Source of the DNA: Acidobacteriales bacterium 59-55
GTDB lineage: Bacteria > Acidobacteriota > Terriglobia > Terriglobales > Acidobacteriaceae
NCBI GenBank assembly: GCA_001897435.1
Contig: MKSV01000002.1
Location: forward strand, 132,859-196,858
Reading direction: 5' to 3'
Length of the DNA stretch: 64,000 nucleotides
Part shown: piece by piece, positions 25,925 through 34,473 of the stretch
How positions within the stretch are numbered: position 1 is the stretch's first letter
Layout of the letters: each line of letters opens with the position of its first letter
Translations under genes and position numbers: made by a program
Notes under the pieces: generated by a model
What the model saw: the letters and a program-made list of their open reading frames with translations, nothing else
Told to the model about the DNA's origin: nothing
Databases searched by the model: none

Positions 25925-26307
25925 TAGCTAAAGCATGGAGCCCTAAAGTGGAGTTTTTAGAGGGTTTCGACGTTTAGAATCTCGCTCTATGTTCTCCCCC
26001 TGCCCATTTCGCCCCAATCCCACGCAGGTTGTAGTCCGTTTATCATGTTTTTAATAAAAATCGTCGATAAGATGAATGTATGCATAAACTTGCATCGAGG
26101 CACTCTGCATCCTCTTATTTAGTCATTGAATCAAAGATATAAAATAGTTAGGGTTTAGGCTGTTTAGTTGGCCTCTATGGTGCGTCCTACATATAGGCTA
26201 TAAAGAGGGATCAAAAGTTGTACGATTGATGCCTGAGTTATTGCCACTGAAATTACGAAGTTGTAGGCGTTCGCAGATGTAGCTTACGCCTACCCGCGAG
26301 GAGCAAG
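25925..26307. other. AT-rich intergenic DNA opening the island
   Basis: About 380 bp, much richer in A and T than the purK side, with many stops in all frames (for example CATGTTTTTAATAAAAATCG). No gene, repeat family member or clear promoter is seen. A run GGATCAAAAGTTGTACGATT near 26210 precedes the ribosome site of the gene at 26308. Confidence 0.6.
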
Positions 26308-26691
26308 ATGAACAACTCCATTAGCGAAAATACGACTAATCAATGTTTCGACCTGTCTTCGTACGAAGTTGAGCCTGGATATTTCCAAGAGCAGTCACTC
26401 GAGTACGAGAAAAAATACAAGCGAGAGTTTCCCGGCGGATGGGGAGAATTTTTCGGTCTCTACTCTAGTGGCCGAACCGACAAAGGAAACTTGGATTATG
26501 ATGAGTGGGCATTCCTCTGTGAGCACTTCATGATTCAAGAGCTAACACATTCTTCCTCACCACCAGGAAAACGTGATAGTTGTCGCGAAGAGCCCGAGAC
26601 GATCTCGGGCTTTTCTTTTGCAGGAGAAGCCTTTGTTCGACCCTACAGTGTACTTCGGAACTGTAAAGCGAATTCTTGCCGGATGCTCTGA
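26308..26691 (+). CDS. Hypothetical protein of the AT-rich island
   Basis: 127 aa, ATG after GAGGAGCAAG. Acidic N-terminal 80 residues (YEVEPGYFQEQSLEYEKKYK, GWGEFFGLYSSGRTDKGNLD) with a compact helical look. I do not recognise the family. A near-perfect terminator hairpin (26591-26619) lies inside the frame. Past it the sequence becomes Ser/Arg/Cys-rich (VRPYSVLRNCKANSCRML), so the natural C-terminus may have been lost by frameshift or read-through. It overlaps the next gene. It could be the partner of the following TumE-like protein. Confidence 0.5.
   Translation: MNNSISENTTNQCFDLSSYEVEPGYFQEQSLEYEKKYKREFPGGWGEFFGLYSSGRTDKGNLDYDEWAFLCEHFMIQELTHSSSPPGKRDSCREEPETISGFSFAGEAFVRPYSVLRNCKANSCRML
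26591..26619 (+). terminator. Hairpin with T-tract inside the island operon
   Basis: AGCCCGAGA (26591-26599), loop CGA, TCTCGGGCT (26603-26611), then TTTCTTTTG. It lies within the reading frame of the gene at 26308 and immediately upstream of the ribosome site and TTG start of the next gene, so it may act as an attenuator. Confidence 0.75.
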
Positions 26692-27094
26692 ATGGGCAAC
26701 CGGAGATGATCCACATCTCAAAGTGGAATTCGACCCACATAAAAAGTGGTCGATAATCATCTGGAGGTACGAGGCCGTTCTTTCAAACGGATGCAGGATA
26801 GTCGCATTTGAGAGCCACAGTTGGCGGCAGGGTAAGCATTACCGGAAAATGAAATATCGACTCATGCAAGCAAATGGAGATCTTATTTTTCAGATTGATC
26901 CACATCAGCATCCAATCCCATTTGATCACACTCCGCATCTTCACGTAGGGCCAAACCAAGATTACAGACTTGAGGATGGGGCTTGGGAGTTGGACGGATA
27001 CTCCCTTAAGGAATTTGATTTTATTAAATTCTGGGCATTGGTTCAGAGTCATGTTGAAGACGGGAGCGTGCCATGGCGAACAGTAACAATATAG
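26633..27094 (+). CDS. TumE/DUF6516-like protein (possible toxin)
   Basis: 153 aa from TTG 26633, preceded by AGGAG with 5-7 nt spacing. An ATG at 26573 would place the terminator hairpin in the leader codons. The core IVAFESHSWRQGKHYRKMKY followed by RLMQANGDLIFQIDPHQHP and PFDHTPHLHVG has the RY-dadG-liFr-D...phH-H pattern of the DUF6516/TumE toxin family, with a helical C-terminus (FDFIKFWALVQSHVED). The match is distant. No TumA-type XRE antitoxin follows. The 3' end overlaps the next gene by 22 nt. Confidence 0.4.
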   Translation: MFDPTVYFGTVKRILAGCSEWATGDDPHLKVEFDPHKKWSIIIWRYEAVLSNGCRIVAFESHSWRQGKHYRKMKYRLMQANGDLIFQIDPHQHPIPFDHTPHLHVGPNQDYRLEDGAWELDGYSLKEFDFIKFWALVQSHVEDGSVPWRTVTI

Positions 27095-27744
27095 ATAAAT
27101 TTGGCGCACCAATCGTCTACTTTGAGAGCGAGGGAAGGCGGAATCTTGACGAGGTTATAAAAATAGTTAAGAGAATTCTGAAAAAGCGTGAAGAACTTCG
27201 TCCTCTGAAGATTGTTTTCTTCACCGCCTTTGGCGAAGGCCCGGCACTTGCATATAGCAAATTTGCTGAGTTCGCACCCGCTATCATAGCGGTGACTTTC
27301 CCTCGAACCTTTGTCATCAAGCGTAATCAGGAATGGGTTCATCCTCAAATCTCCGAAAACATCAGGCGATTTTTCGAGGGCGTTGGAATCGAAATTTTAG
27401 TGCCACAGTCACTACCATTTGACACGATTGAAGGAATGGAAGCACACAATCAACAAGTGAATCTCGTCAAGGATACTCTCTCCATTTTTGGCGGAGGATT
27501 TTCTCTCTGTATCCAAGCCGTCCTCCGGGCATGTGATGCTGGGCTAATCCAAACCGGAGATCTTGTAATTGGTATTAGTGGCGATACTGCTGGAACATTT
27601 AGGGCCAGCACAACACAATGTTTTTTGGCTAAGTCAAATGGCATCGTGGTTGAAGAAATTTTCTGTAAACCACGAAAATTGACTATCACTCGATCAAAAC
27701 CCGAACTGAAGAAATTAATTGAAGGGGAAGTTTCAAATCCATAG
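27073..27744 (+). CDS. Pyruvate kinase C-terminal-like (PK_C) domain protein
   Basis: 223 aa, ATG 27073 overlapping the previous gene. It has the stand-alone PK_C layout: YFESEGRRNLDEVIKIVKRI, then VFFTAFGEGPALAYSKFAEF in the place of the usual SxSGxTAlk segment, then VKDTLSIFGGGFSLCIQAVL and RACDAGLIQTGDLVIGISGD, ending VVEEIFCKP. The catalytic barrel of pyruvate kinase is absent, so it is not glycolytic. Stand-alone PK_C proteins are uncharacterised and may bind a small effector. Here it may act with the TumE-like gene. Confidence 0.6.
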   Translation: MANSNNIDKFGAPIVYFESEGRRNLDEVIKIVKRILKKREELRPLKIVFFTAFGEGPALAYSKFAEFAPAIIAVTFPRTFVIKRNQEWVHPQISENIRRFFEGVGIEILVPQSLPFDTIEGMEAHNQQVNLVKDTLSIFGGGFSLCIQAVLRACDAGLIQTGDLVIGISGDTAGTFRASTTQCFLAKSNGIVVEEIFCKPRKLTITRSKPELKKLIEGEVSNP

Positions 27745-27790
27745 CTTCAATGTTAATCACGATTTGTTCTCTTACATGGTTCAAGAAAAT

Positions 27791-27826
27791 CGGCAGATCC
27801 TCTTAAGGGTCTGCCGTTTCTATTTT
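27791..27826. terminator. Bidirectional terminator between island and E2 gene
   Basis: CGGCAGATCC (27791-27800) pairs with GGGTCTGCCG (27807-27816, one G-T wobble), with TTTCTATTTT on the + side and ATTTTCTTGA on the - side. It serves both convergent transcription units. Confidence 0.85.
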
Positions 27827-27836
27827 GCCTATTTCT

Positions 27837-29459
27837 TTACCCAATATCCTCGTTCCAGTTCTCGAGGTAGGCCTTGAAGTCGGACATGAACTTGCCGGCG
27901 TCGGCTCCGTCGACGATGCGGTGGTCGAAGCCGAGCGTGAAGCGCTGGATGGAGCGGATGGCGATGACGTCGTTGCCGTCCTTGTCCGTCAGCACCTCGG
28001 CCTCTTTGTTCAGGCCGCCGATGCCGAGGATGGCGCTCTGCGGCTGGTTGATGATCGGCGTGCCGAACTGCTCGCCGAAGATGCCCGAGTTGGTCAGCGT
28101 GAAGGTGCCGCCCGAGATCTCGTCCGGGGCGAGCTTCTTGCCGCGGGCGCGCTCGGCCACGTCGACGATGCCGCGCGCGATGCCGAGGAAGTTCTTCTCC
28201 TCGGTCTGCTTGAGGACAGGGACGATCAGCCCCCACTCCAGCGCCACCGCGATGCCGATGTTGATGTTCTTGTTGTAGCGGACCGCGTCGCCTTCGATGG
28301 AGCCATTGACGATGGGGTGCTTGCGCAGCGCGACGATCACCGCGCGCGTGATGAAGGGCATGTAGGTGAGCTTGACGCCGTTGCGCTGCTCGTACTTCGC
28401 CTTCTCTTTTTCGCGCAGCTTGACGATGCGGGTCATGTCGACCTTGAAGACGGTGTGGACGTGCGGGCTGGTGCGCTTGGACTCGACCATGCGCTGGGCG
28501 ATGATCGAGCGCATCTTCGACATCGGCACCAGCTCGCCGGGCTGCGGCGCGGGAGCCGATGGCTTTGCCGCAGCCGGAGCAGCAGCCGGGGCCGCGGGAG
28601 CAGCGGCGGCGGCGGGCTTCGCTCCGCCTTCGAGGTGGCCGAGGATGTCCGACTTGGTGATGCGGCCTTCGGAGCCAGTGCCGGCGACCTGCGCGAGATC
28701 GACGTTGTTGTCCTTGGCGATCTTGCGCACCAGCGGCGACGAGCGAACATGCTCGGCCTGCGTCGCGGCAGCAGCGGCGGGCGCGGGAGTCGCGGCAGGC
28801 GCTGAAGTTGCAGCGGGAGCGGCGGCGGCTGGAGCGGCCGCCTTGCCTGCGGCGCCCGCAGCGCCTCCGATGATGGCGACGACGGTGTTGATGGTGACCG
28901 TCTTGCCCTCTTCGATCTTGATCTCGGAGAGCGTGCCGGCGACCGGCGACGGAATCTCGGCGTCGACCTTGTCGGTTGAAATTTCAAAGATAGGCTCGTC
29001 GCGCTGGACGGTGTCGCCGACCTTCTTGAGCCACTTGGTGATGGTGCCCTCGGTGATGGACTCGCCCATCTGCGGCATCAGTACCTCGGTGCCGGGACCG
29101 GCGGCAGCGGGCGCAGCGGCAACCGGAGCTTCGGCAGCGGGAGCGGCCTTCTCTGTGGCGGCTGGGGCGGCGGTCTCCGCCTTGGCGGGCCTGGTGTCTG
29201 CGGCAGTGGCAGGGGCAGCGCCGCTCTCCGCGATGGTGGCGACGACGGTGTTGATTCCAACCGTCTTACCCTCTTCGACCTTAATCTCCGCGAGCGTTCC
29301 GGCGACGGGCGAGGGAATCTCGGCGTCGACCTTGTCGGTCGAGATCTCGAAGAGCGGCTCGTCGCGCTGGACGGTGTCGCCCGGCTTCTTGAGCCACTTG
29401 GTGATGGTGCCTTCGGTGATGGATTCGCCCATCTGGGGCATAACTACGTCAGTCGGCAT
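27837..29459 (-). CDS. 2-oxo acid dehydrogenase E2 (dihydrolipoyl acyltransferase)
   Basis: 540 aa. Transfers the acyl group from E1 to CoA through lipoyl arms; E3 is encoded at 31.6 kb. Two nearly identical lipoyl domains (residues 2-76, lipoyl Lys 43; about 126-200, lipoyl Lys 164; both in EISTDKVDAEIP) are joined by Ala/Pro-rich linkers. A peripheral subunit-binding domain covers 238-275 (SSPLVRKIAKDNNVDLAQVA) and the catalytic domain about 305-540 ends with HRIVDGADAG. Start ATG follows AAGGAATCTTC. Sequence alone does not settle succinyl versus acetyl or branched-chain specificity; the two-lipoyl layout fits bacterial sucB/odhB-like proteins. Confidence 0.9.
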   Translation of the reverse strand: MPTDVVMPQMGESITEGTITKWLKKPGDTVQRDEPLFEISTDKVDAEIPSPVAGTLAEIKVEEGKTVGINTVVATIAESGAAPATAADTRPAKAETAAPAATEKAAPAAEAPVAAAPAAAGPGTEVLMPQMGESITEGTITKWLKKVGDTVQRDEPIFEISTDKVDAEIPSPVAGTLSEIKIEEGKTVTINTVVAIIGGAAGAAGKAAAPAAAAPAATSAPAATPAPAAAAATQAEHVRSSPLVRKIAKDNNVDLAQVAGTGSEGRITKSDILGHLEGGAKPAAAAAPAAPAAAPAAAKPSAPAPQPGELVPMSKMRSIIAQRMVESKRTSPHVHTVFKVDMTRIVKLREKEKAKYEQRNGVKLTYMPFITRAVIVALRKHPIVNGSIEGDAVRYNKNINIGIAVALEWGLIVPVLKQTEEKNFLGIARGIVDVAERARGKKLAPDEISGGTFTLTNSGIFGEQFGTPIINQPQSAILGIGGLNKEAEVLTDKDGNDVIAIRSIQRFTLGFDHRIVDGADAGKFMSDFKAYLENWNEDIG

Positions 29460-29888
29460 GAAGATTCCTTATCGTGTTACCCGGCGCTGGTTATATTGAT
29501 GCGCAACTCTTGGATTATAAGACGGCGAGTTGAATGCTGGCAGATATAGCCGATAATCGGCGGTTCTTACGGCAATTATCTCAGGAGCCTGCGCGGGCAG
29601 AGGCGAAGTACAGGGGGTCTCTGCACTGCGTGGCGGCGGTGAAAGCTGTCCGTCGCTCCGGTCGAGATGACGTGCGGTTGGCGTGGTTCGGTGCGAAACG
29701 CGGATTCCCTTCGGGAATGACAAGCGAAAAGCCGTACAAACGAAGCATCTTCGACACGGCTGAAGCCGTGTCCTTAACAAAAACCGGCGTTTATCCGCAG
29801 CGTGGGAAGCCGCACCCTTAACAGGAACGTCGCTCGATCAAAAGTCCGGCTCGATCGGGGATTGCCTGATCCTTGACGACTCTCTCTT
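29460..29888. other. Intergenic region with family A and C repeats
   Basis: Holds the E2 leader, a reverse family A copy (29602-29673, with GGCGAAGTACAGGGGGTCTC), a CGGATTCCCTTCGGGAATGA segment also seen near 34785 and 35620, and a reverse family C element (29752-29823, GACACGGCTGAAGCCGTGTC). No gene is seen. Confidence 0.75.
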
Positions 29889-30629
29889 CTAAGCCTTGAC
29901 CTCCCCTTCCTTTGGATGAAGCAGCTCCTCCAGCGATTCGCACCATAGCATCTGACGCTCGAAGACGCGGCCGAAGTTGCGCGCCGTGGCGTTCATTGCG
30001 TTCTCGAAGGTTGGCTGCCGCGCCGGGTCGGCTTCGAGCTCGAGACTGGTGACGCCGCGGTCGGCGATGCCGCAGGGAACGATCCAGCCGAAGTCGCGCA
30101 GGTCGGTGGTGACGTTCAGCGCGAAGCCGTGCGAGGTCACTCCCTGGGAGACGTGGACGCCGATGGCGGCGATCTTCTTCTCTTGAATGCTGCCGCCGGG
30201 GATGGTCCAGACGCCGGTGCTCCCCTTGATGCGCTGCGCCATGACGCCGAAGTCGCCGCAGGCGCGGATGAGCGCCTCTTCGACCAGGCGGACGTAATCG
30301 ACGGGGCCGAGGTGCGGGCCTTTTTTGCCGGGCCAGTCGCCGCGCAGGTCGACGATGGGATAGCCGACAAGCTGGCCGGGGCCGTGATAGGTCACGTCGC
30401 CGCCGCGATTGATCTCGTGTATCTCGATGCCGCGCTGCCGCAGAAATTCGTCGCTGACGATAACGTTCGCGCGATGCGCGTTGCGCCCCAGCGTCAGTAC
30501 CGGGGGATGTTCGAGCAGCAGCAGCGTATCGCCGATGAGGTTCTGCTTGCGGGCAGCGATCACACGCTGCTGGATGGCAAGGCCCTCCGCGTAGGAGATG
30601 CGGCCGAGATGGAGGAGGTGGATGTACAT
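29889..30629 (-). CDS. lipB: Octanoyl-[ACP]:protein N-octanoyltransferase
   Basis: 246 aa from ATG 30629 (GAGGGGCTG upstream). First step of lipoate synthesis: moves octanoyl from ACP to lipoyl domains such as those of the E2 encoded nearby. The signature RGGDVTYHGPGQLVGYP lies at 75-91, the lysine KIAAIGVH at 152 and the catalytic cysteine PCGIADRGVTS at 186. A frame extension upstream of 30629 lacks a ribosome site and would overlap dinD. The gene lies 16 nt after dinD and is probably the last gene of an lpdA-dinD-lipB operon. Confidence 0.92.
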   Translation of the reverse strand: MYIHLLHLGRISYAEGLAIQQRVIAARKQNLIGDTLLLLEHPPVLTLGRNAHRANVIVSDEFLRQRGIEIHEINRGGDVTYHGPGQLVGYPIVDLRGDWPGKKGPHLGPVDYVRLVEEALIRACGDFGVMAQRIKGSTGVWTIPGGSIQEKKIAAIGVHVSQGVTSHGFALNVTTDLRDFGWIVPCGIADRGVTSLELEADPARQPTFENAMNATARNFGRVFERQMLWCESLEELLHPKEGEVKA

Positions 30630-30645
30630 CAGCCCCTCGCGCTCT

Positions 30646-31620
30646 CTAGCTCTCGTCTTCCGACGATCTTTGCAGTTTTCCTGAGGCGGCATTTTTGAGA
30701 CGCTTTGCTACTTTCTCAATGTTCTCGGCCGTAGGCAGATTCTCCGGCATTGTGCCGCCCAGTTCCCGAATGGTTTGCCGGACTCGTTTGCCTACGTCGA
30801 GATGAACATGGTTAGCGCGGTTTTTGCCGGTTACATTCTCTCGCCGCAGTTTCTCTTCCGCCTGTGTCGCCCTGAAGAGATTGGCCGCTAGTTCCGTACT
30901 CCCCATATGATCGAGAATATTTTCTCTGGAGGTCAGGCGCTTCTTTTTTTGTATCCCGTTCTTATCCAGCCCGCCATACAGCCCTTTGTATCCGAAGTTC
31001 TGAAAGATGGCGAAATCGATGGGCGTTGCAACGCCGGCTCCCTTTGCGGCGCTGGCCAGATTCTTGTTGTGCGCTTTGATCTCGTCCCGGAGAAGAAGCC
31101 GTTTATGATCCTCGCTCAGTGGCGCATATTGCTGCGCTTCGCTATTGGAGATCTCCTGCCTGCGACTCTGGATGGCAAAATATGTCTGCGCAAAAGCAAT
31201 CGGCGCCTTCCGTGAATCGCCATTCTGTGCAATCAGATAGCTGGCATACCGGGTAAGCTTGTAGTCGCTGACCCGCCTTTCGGCATTCGACCCGATCTCG
31301 ACCATTTCGTGCACCTGCACGAAATGGTTTTCGATGGGTTGACCGGAGTTCCTGCAGGCTTCCATTGCTTTGGCAATCACAGGTTGAAAGTTCCTGTACT
31401 CCACATAGCCGAGCAGCTTCTGCAAATCGCGTGCAAACCAATATTCAATCCCATCCTCGTCAACGTGCGAGGCCTGCTCGAATTTCTCGATCAGTTGAAT
31501 GATCGAGCCATCCTCGGATGCAGTACTTTTGCCGCTCGAAACCTGAGCGCCGCGCGCCTTGAAGGCGGAACTAAAAGCCATCTCCGCAAGCTGCTTCGAT
31601 TTTGGGGAATCTTGTTTCAC
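30646..31620 (-). CDS. dinD: DNA damage-inducible protein D
   Basis: 324 aa from GTG 31620, preceded by AGGGCGGC and 8 nt after the lpdA stop. The DinD core is clear: GIEYWFARDLQKLLGYVEYR near 50, then HEMVEIGSNAERRVSDYKLT and YASYLIAQNGDSRKAPIAFA. The C-terminal half (RENILDHMGSTELAANLFRA, LGGTMPENLPTAENIEKV) matches the rest of the family. E. coli DinD is SOS-induced and inhibits RecA strand exchange. Here it is embedded between lpdA and lipB with no promoter of its own visible, so damage control is doubtful unless the lpdA promoter carries a LexA site. Confidence 0.88.
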   Translation of the reverse strand: MKQDSPKSKQLAEMAFSSAFKARGAQVSSGKSTASEDGSIIQLIEKFEQASHVDEDGIEYWFARDLQKLLGYVEYRNFQPVIAKAMEACRNSGQPIENHFVQVHEMVEIGSNAERRVSDYKLTRYASYLIAQNGDSRKAPIAFAQTYFAIQSRRQEISNSEAQQYAPLSEDHKRLLLRDEIKAHNKNLASAAKGAGVATPIDFAIFQNFGYKGLYGGLDKNGIQKKKRLTSRENILDHMGSTELAANLFRATQAEEKLRRENVTGKNRANHVHLDVGKRVRQTIRELGGTMPENLPTAENIEKVAKRLKNAASGKLQRSSEDES

Positions 31621-31628
31621 GCCGCCCT

Positions 31629-33047
31629 TCAGACGTTGACCGCCATGCCTTCGACGCTGGAGAAGCCGTCGAGCAGGCTTTCGGACAGCGTCGGGTGCGC
31701 GTGGATGGTGAACATCATCTCTTCGACCGTCGCCTCCAGCTCCATCGCCGTCACGCACTCGGCGATCAGTTCCGTGGCGTTGGGCCCGATGATGTGGACG
31801 CCGAGGATTTCGCCGTACTTGGCGTCCGCGACCACCTTGACGAAGCCGTCGTGCGAGTCCAGGATCGTCGCCTTCGAGTTGCCGACGAAGGGGAACTTGC
31901 CCACCTTGACCTGGTGGCCCGCTTCCTTCGCCTTGGCCTCAGTCAAGCCGACGCTGCCGATCTGCGGATCGCAGTAGGTGCAGCCCGGAACGCGGTCACG
32001 GCGCACGGGACGGGCGTACTTCCCCGCGAGTCTGGCTGCAACCACCAGCCCGGACATCGAGCCGACGTGCGCCAGTTGCGGCAGCCCGGCGACGATATCG
32101 CCGACCGCGTAGACGCCCGGCTCGGCCGTCTCCATCCACTCGTTGGTCAGGATGAAGCCGCGATCGGGCGTGATCTTCGTCTTGTCGAGGCCGACATCGG
32201 CGGTGCGCGGCGCGCGACCCACGGCCACCAGCACCTTCTCCGCCGACTTCACCTCATCCTTGCCGTCCGACTTGGTGAAGTGAACATTCACCCCGTCCTT
32301 GGTCTTCTCAATTTTGGTGACCTTGGCCGAGACGTGCATGTCGATGCCGCGCTTCTTGAAGAGCCGCAGCAACTCCTTGCTGACGTCCTCGTCCTCGGCG
32401 GGAACCACCCTCGGCAGCGCTTCGATCACCGTCACCTCCGTGCCAAAGCTCTTGAAGACCGAGGCAAACTCCACGCCCACGGCACCCGATCCGATTACCA
32501 CCAGCGACTTCGGCAGCTTGTCGAGCGAGAGAATTTCGATGTTGGTCAGGATCGTTGAGTCGGCCTTGTAGCCGGGCAGCATACGCGCGTCCGAGCCGGT
32601 GGCGAGCACGACTTTCTTCGCCTTCACCGTCTCCTTCTTGCCCGCCTTGTCGACCTCGATCGAGAACACGCCTTCCTTCGCCGGTCCGGTCAGGCGGCCG
32701 TAGCCGTTGACGACGGTGATCTTGTTCTTCTTCATCAGGAAGTCGAGACCCTTGGTGTGCTTGGTGACGATGTCATCCTTGCGCGCCAGCACGTTCTTCC
32801 AGTTGAGCTTCGGCTGGCTGACGTTGTCGATGCCGTACTGCTCGGCGTGCTTGAGGTGATCCCAGACCTCGGCCGAGAAGAGCATGGCCTTGGTCGGAAT
32901 GCAGCCGACCTGCAGGCAGGTTCCGCCCAGCCGGGGGGTCGATTCCACCACGGCGGCCTTCAGTCCATACTGCGCAGCGCGGATGGCACAGGTGTAGCCC
33001 GCCGGTCCGCCCCCAATCACTACCAGGTCAAAAATCGTATCTGCCAA
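31629..33047 (-). CDS. lpdA: Dihydrolipoyl dehydrogenase (E3)
   Basis: 472 aa from TTG 33047 (GGAG 7 nt upstream); an ATG at 33092 adds 15 residues that do not look native. FAD/NAD flavoenzyme reoxidising the dihydrolipoyl arms of E2. FAD-binding VVIGGGPAGYTCAIRAAQYG opens the protein, the redox disulfide LGGTCLQVGCIPTK lies near 37-50, NAD-binding VVIGSGAVGVEFASVF near 180, FAD motif GVYAVGDIVAG near 310, and the dimer-interface base HAHPTLSE near 450. It heads an apparent operon with dinD and lipB. Confidence 0.95.
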   Translation of the reverse strand: MADTIFDLVVIGGGPAGYTCAIRAAQYGLKAAVVESTPRLGGTCLQVGCIPTKAMLFSAEVWDHLKHAEQYGIDNVSQPKLNWKNVLARKDDIVTKHTKGLDFLMKKNKITVVNGYGRLTGPAKEGVFSIEVDKAGKKETVKAKKVVLATGSDARMLPGYKADSTILTNIEILSLDKLPKSLVVIGSGAVGVEFASVFKSFGTEVTVIEALPRVVPAEDEDVSKELLRLFKKRGIDMHVSAKVTKIEKTKDGVNVHFTKSDGKDEVKSAEKVLVAVGRAPRTADVGLDKTKITPDRGFILTNEWMETAEPGVYAVGDIVAGLPQLAHVGSMSGLVVAARLAGKYARPVRRDRVPGCTYCDPQIGSVGLTEAKAKEAGHQVKVGKFPFVGNSKATILDSHDGFVKVVADAKYGEILGVHIIGPNATELIAECVTAMELEATVEEMMFTIHAHPTLSESLLDGFSSVEGMAVNV

Positions 33048-33482
33048 GATTCTGCTCCATTTCCTGTTCTGTTCCTGATCTCTGCCAAACACTTTATCTT
33101 ACCGCTCGCACGAGTTGCCATTTCGCGGGCGAATATCGCAACCACGGCCGTGCAATTGAACCCGACGCCTCGCGGCTGATTCCATTCTCGCCTCATCGAA
33201 GGTACGAGCGGCGATTCCATAGTCCTAATTGAACGGGAATTCGATCTCGATGGATTGAGGCGCGATTTACCTGTCTATCTATATTTATCTCTCTATCTTT
33301 AGATGCCCGCGATGAAGCAGCGTCGCAACCCCGCTGGAGGACGAAATACAGGGGTCTCTCCACTGCGGCGGCAAAAGTGCGCCGCCTTCGGTCGAGATGA
33401 CGTGGTTTAGCGGGTGGTCGATGACGTGGTTTGGGGCTTCGGGACCGATTGCGCCTCCGCAACTCCCCGGTTCAGGTCAAGT
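33048..33482. other. Intergenic region with a family A repeat
   Basis: Upstream leader of lpdA, then an AT/pyrimidine stretch (CTATCTATATTTATCTCTCT near 33273), and a reverse family A element at 33340-33404 in which CGGCGGCAAAAGTGCGCCGC forms an extra small palindrome. No gene is seen. Confidence 0.7.
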
Positions 33483-34400
33483 TTACGTCTGCGCGGGAAC
33501 CCCGCTGGCTCGCAGTCCGGCAAGAATCTGCGTCATGAAGTCGTTGGCCGCGCCCGGGCTGTTGGGCAGAAAGATGGTATTGCTGCCGCCCCGCGTGCCG
33601 ATGTCGCGCAGCGTGTCGAAGTACTGCGTCAGCAGCACCAGCGCCATTACGTCTTCGGCCGTGGAGCCGGGAACGGACTCCCGAAAGTTCTCGATCGAGG
33701 CTCGCAGACCGTCGATGATGGCCTGCCGCTCGGCGGCGATGCCCTTGCCCTGCAACGCCTTGGACTCGGCCTCTGCCTCGGCCTGCTTGACCTTCAGAAT
33801 CTTCTCCGCCTCGCCGCGGGCCTGCGCCGCCACCTGCGCCCGCTGTGCCGCGTTGATGTCGTTCATCGCCGTCTTCACCTTGACGTCGGGGATGATGTCG
33901 GTGACGAGCGCCGTCAGAATGTTGAAGCCGAAGCCCGACATGATGGAGTCCAGCTCGGTCTTCACATTGATGGAGATGCCCGACTGCTGCTCGAAGGTCT
34001 CGTCGAGCGTCAGCTTGGGCACATGGCCCAGAATGCTGTTGAAGACGAACGACTCGATCTGCTTCTGCGGCGCGCTCAGCTTGTAGAAGGCGTCGTAGAT
34101 CTTGTCGTCGAGCACCTGGTACTGCACCGAGACCGGAATCTGGACGAAGACGTTATCGTGCGTCTTGGTCTCGACCGAGAACTGCGCCTGCTTCACCTGG
34201 AGGTCCACGAAGAAGACGCGCTCGGCGTAGGGAATCAGCAGATGCAGGCCGGGCCGCACGATGCGGTTGAACTTGCCGAAACGCTCCACCACGCCCGCCG
34301 TGTAGGTGCGCACGGTAAAGAGAGTTTTCAAGACGGTGACCAGCACCACGATGGCGGCGAAGATGAGCAGGACCAGCAGAAAGGTATTCAATGCGTCCAT
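33483..34400 (-). CDS. SPFH/Band 7 (stomatin-like) membrane protein
   Basis: 305 aa from ATG 34400. An N-terminal membrane anchor (residues about 5-27, FLLVLLIFAAIVVLVTVLKT) is followed by an SPFH domain: GVVERFGKFNRIVRPGLHLL near 37-56, DNVFVQIPVSVQYQV near 83, LDETFEQQSGISINV. A long coiled coil follows (AAQARGEAEKILKVKQAEAE), and a C-terminal part contains PNSPGAANDF. Members oligomerise in membrane microdomains and often regulate proteases. No NfeD partner is beside it. The longer frame upstream of 34400 is translated family A repeat and is excluded. Confidence 0.88.
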   Translation of the reverse strand: MDALNTFLLVLLIFAAIVVLVTVLKTLFTVRTYTAGVVERFGKFNRIVRPGLHLLIPYAERVFFVDLQVKQAQFSVETKTHDNVFVQIPVSVQYQVLDDKIYDAFYKLSAPQKQIESFVFNSILGHVPKLTLDETFEQQSGISINVKTELDSIMSGFGFNILTALVTDIIPDVKVKTAMNDINAAQRAQVAAQARGEAEKILKVKQAEAEAESKALQGKGIAAERQAIIDGLRASIENFRESVPGSTAEDVMALVLLTQYFDTLRDIGTRGGSNTIFLPNSPGAANDFMTQILAGLRASGVPAQT

Positions 34401-34473
34401 AGAGAAAACCTCGAAGTGAAAAAAGCCTCGCAAGCGAGCATACAGGAGCACATCCGACCGAACCACCCAAACG

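Larger units (their letters stand above)
25925..27830 (+). mobile_element. AT-rich horizontally acquired island
   Basis: Three tightly arranged genes with A/T-ending codons, set between GC-rich purK and the E2 gene, and ending at the bidirectional terminator 27791-27826. No integrase, transposase or terminal repeat was seen, so the mode of entry is unknown. Confidence 0.65.
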
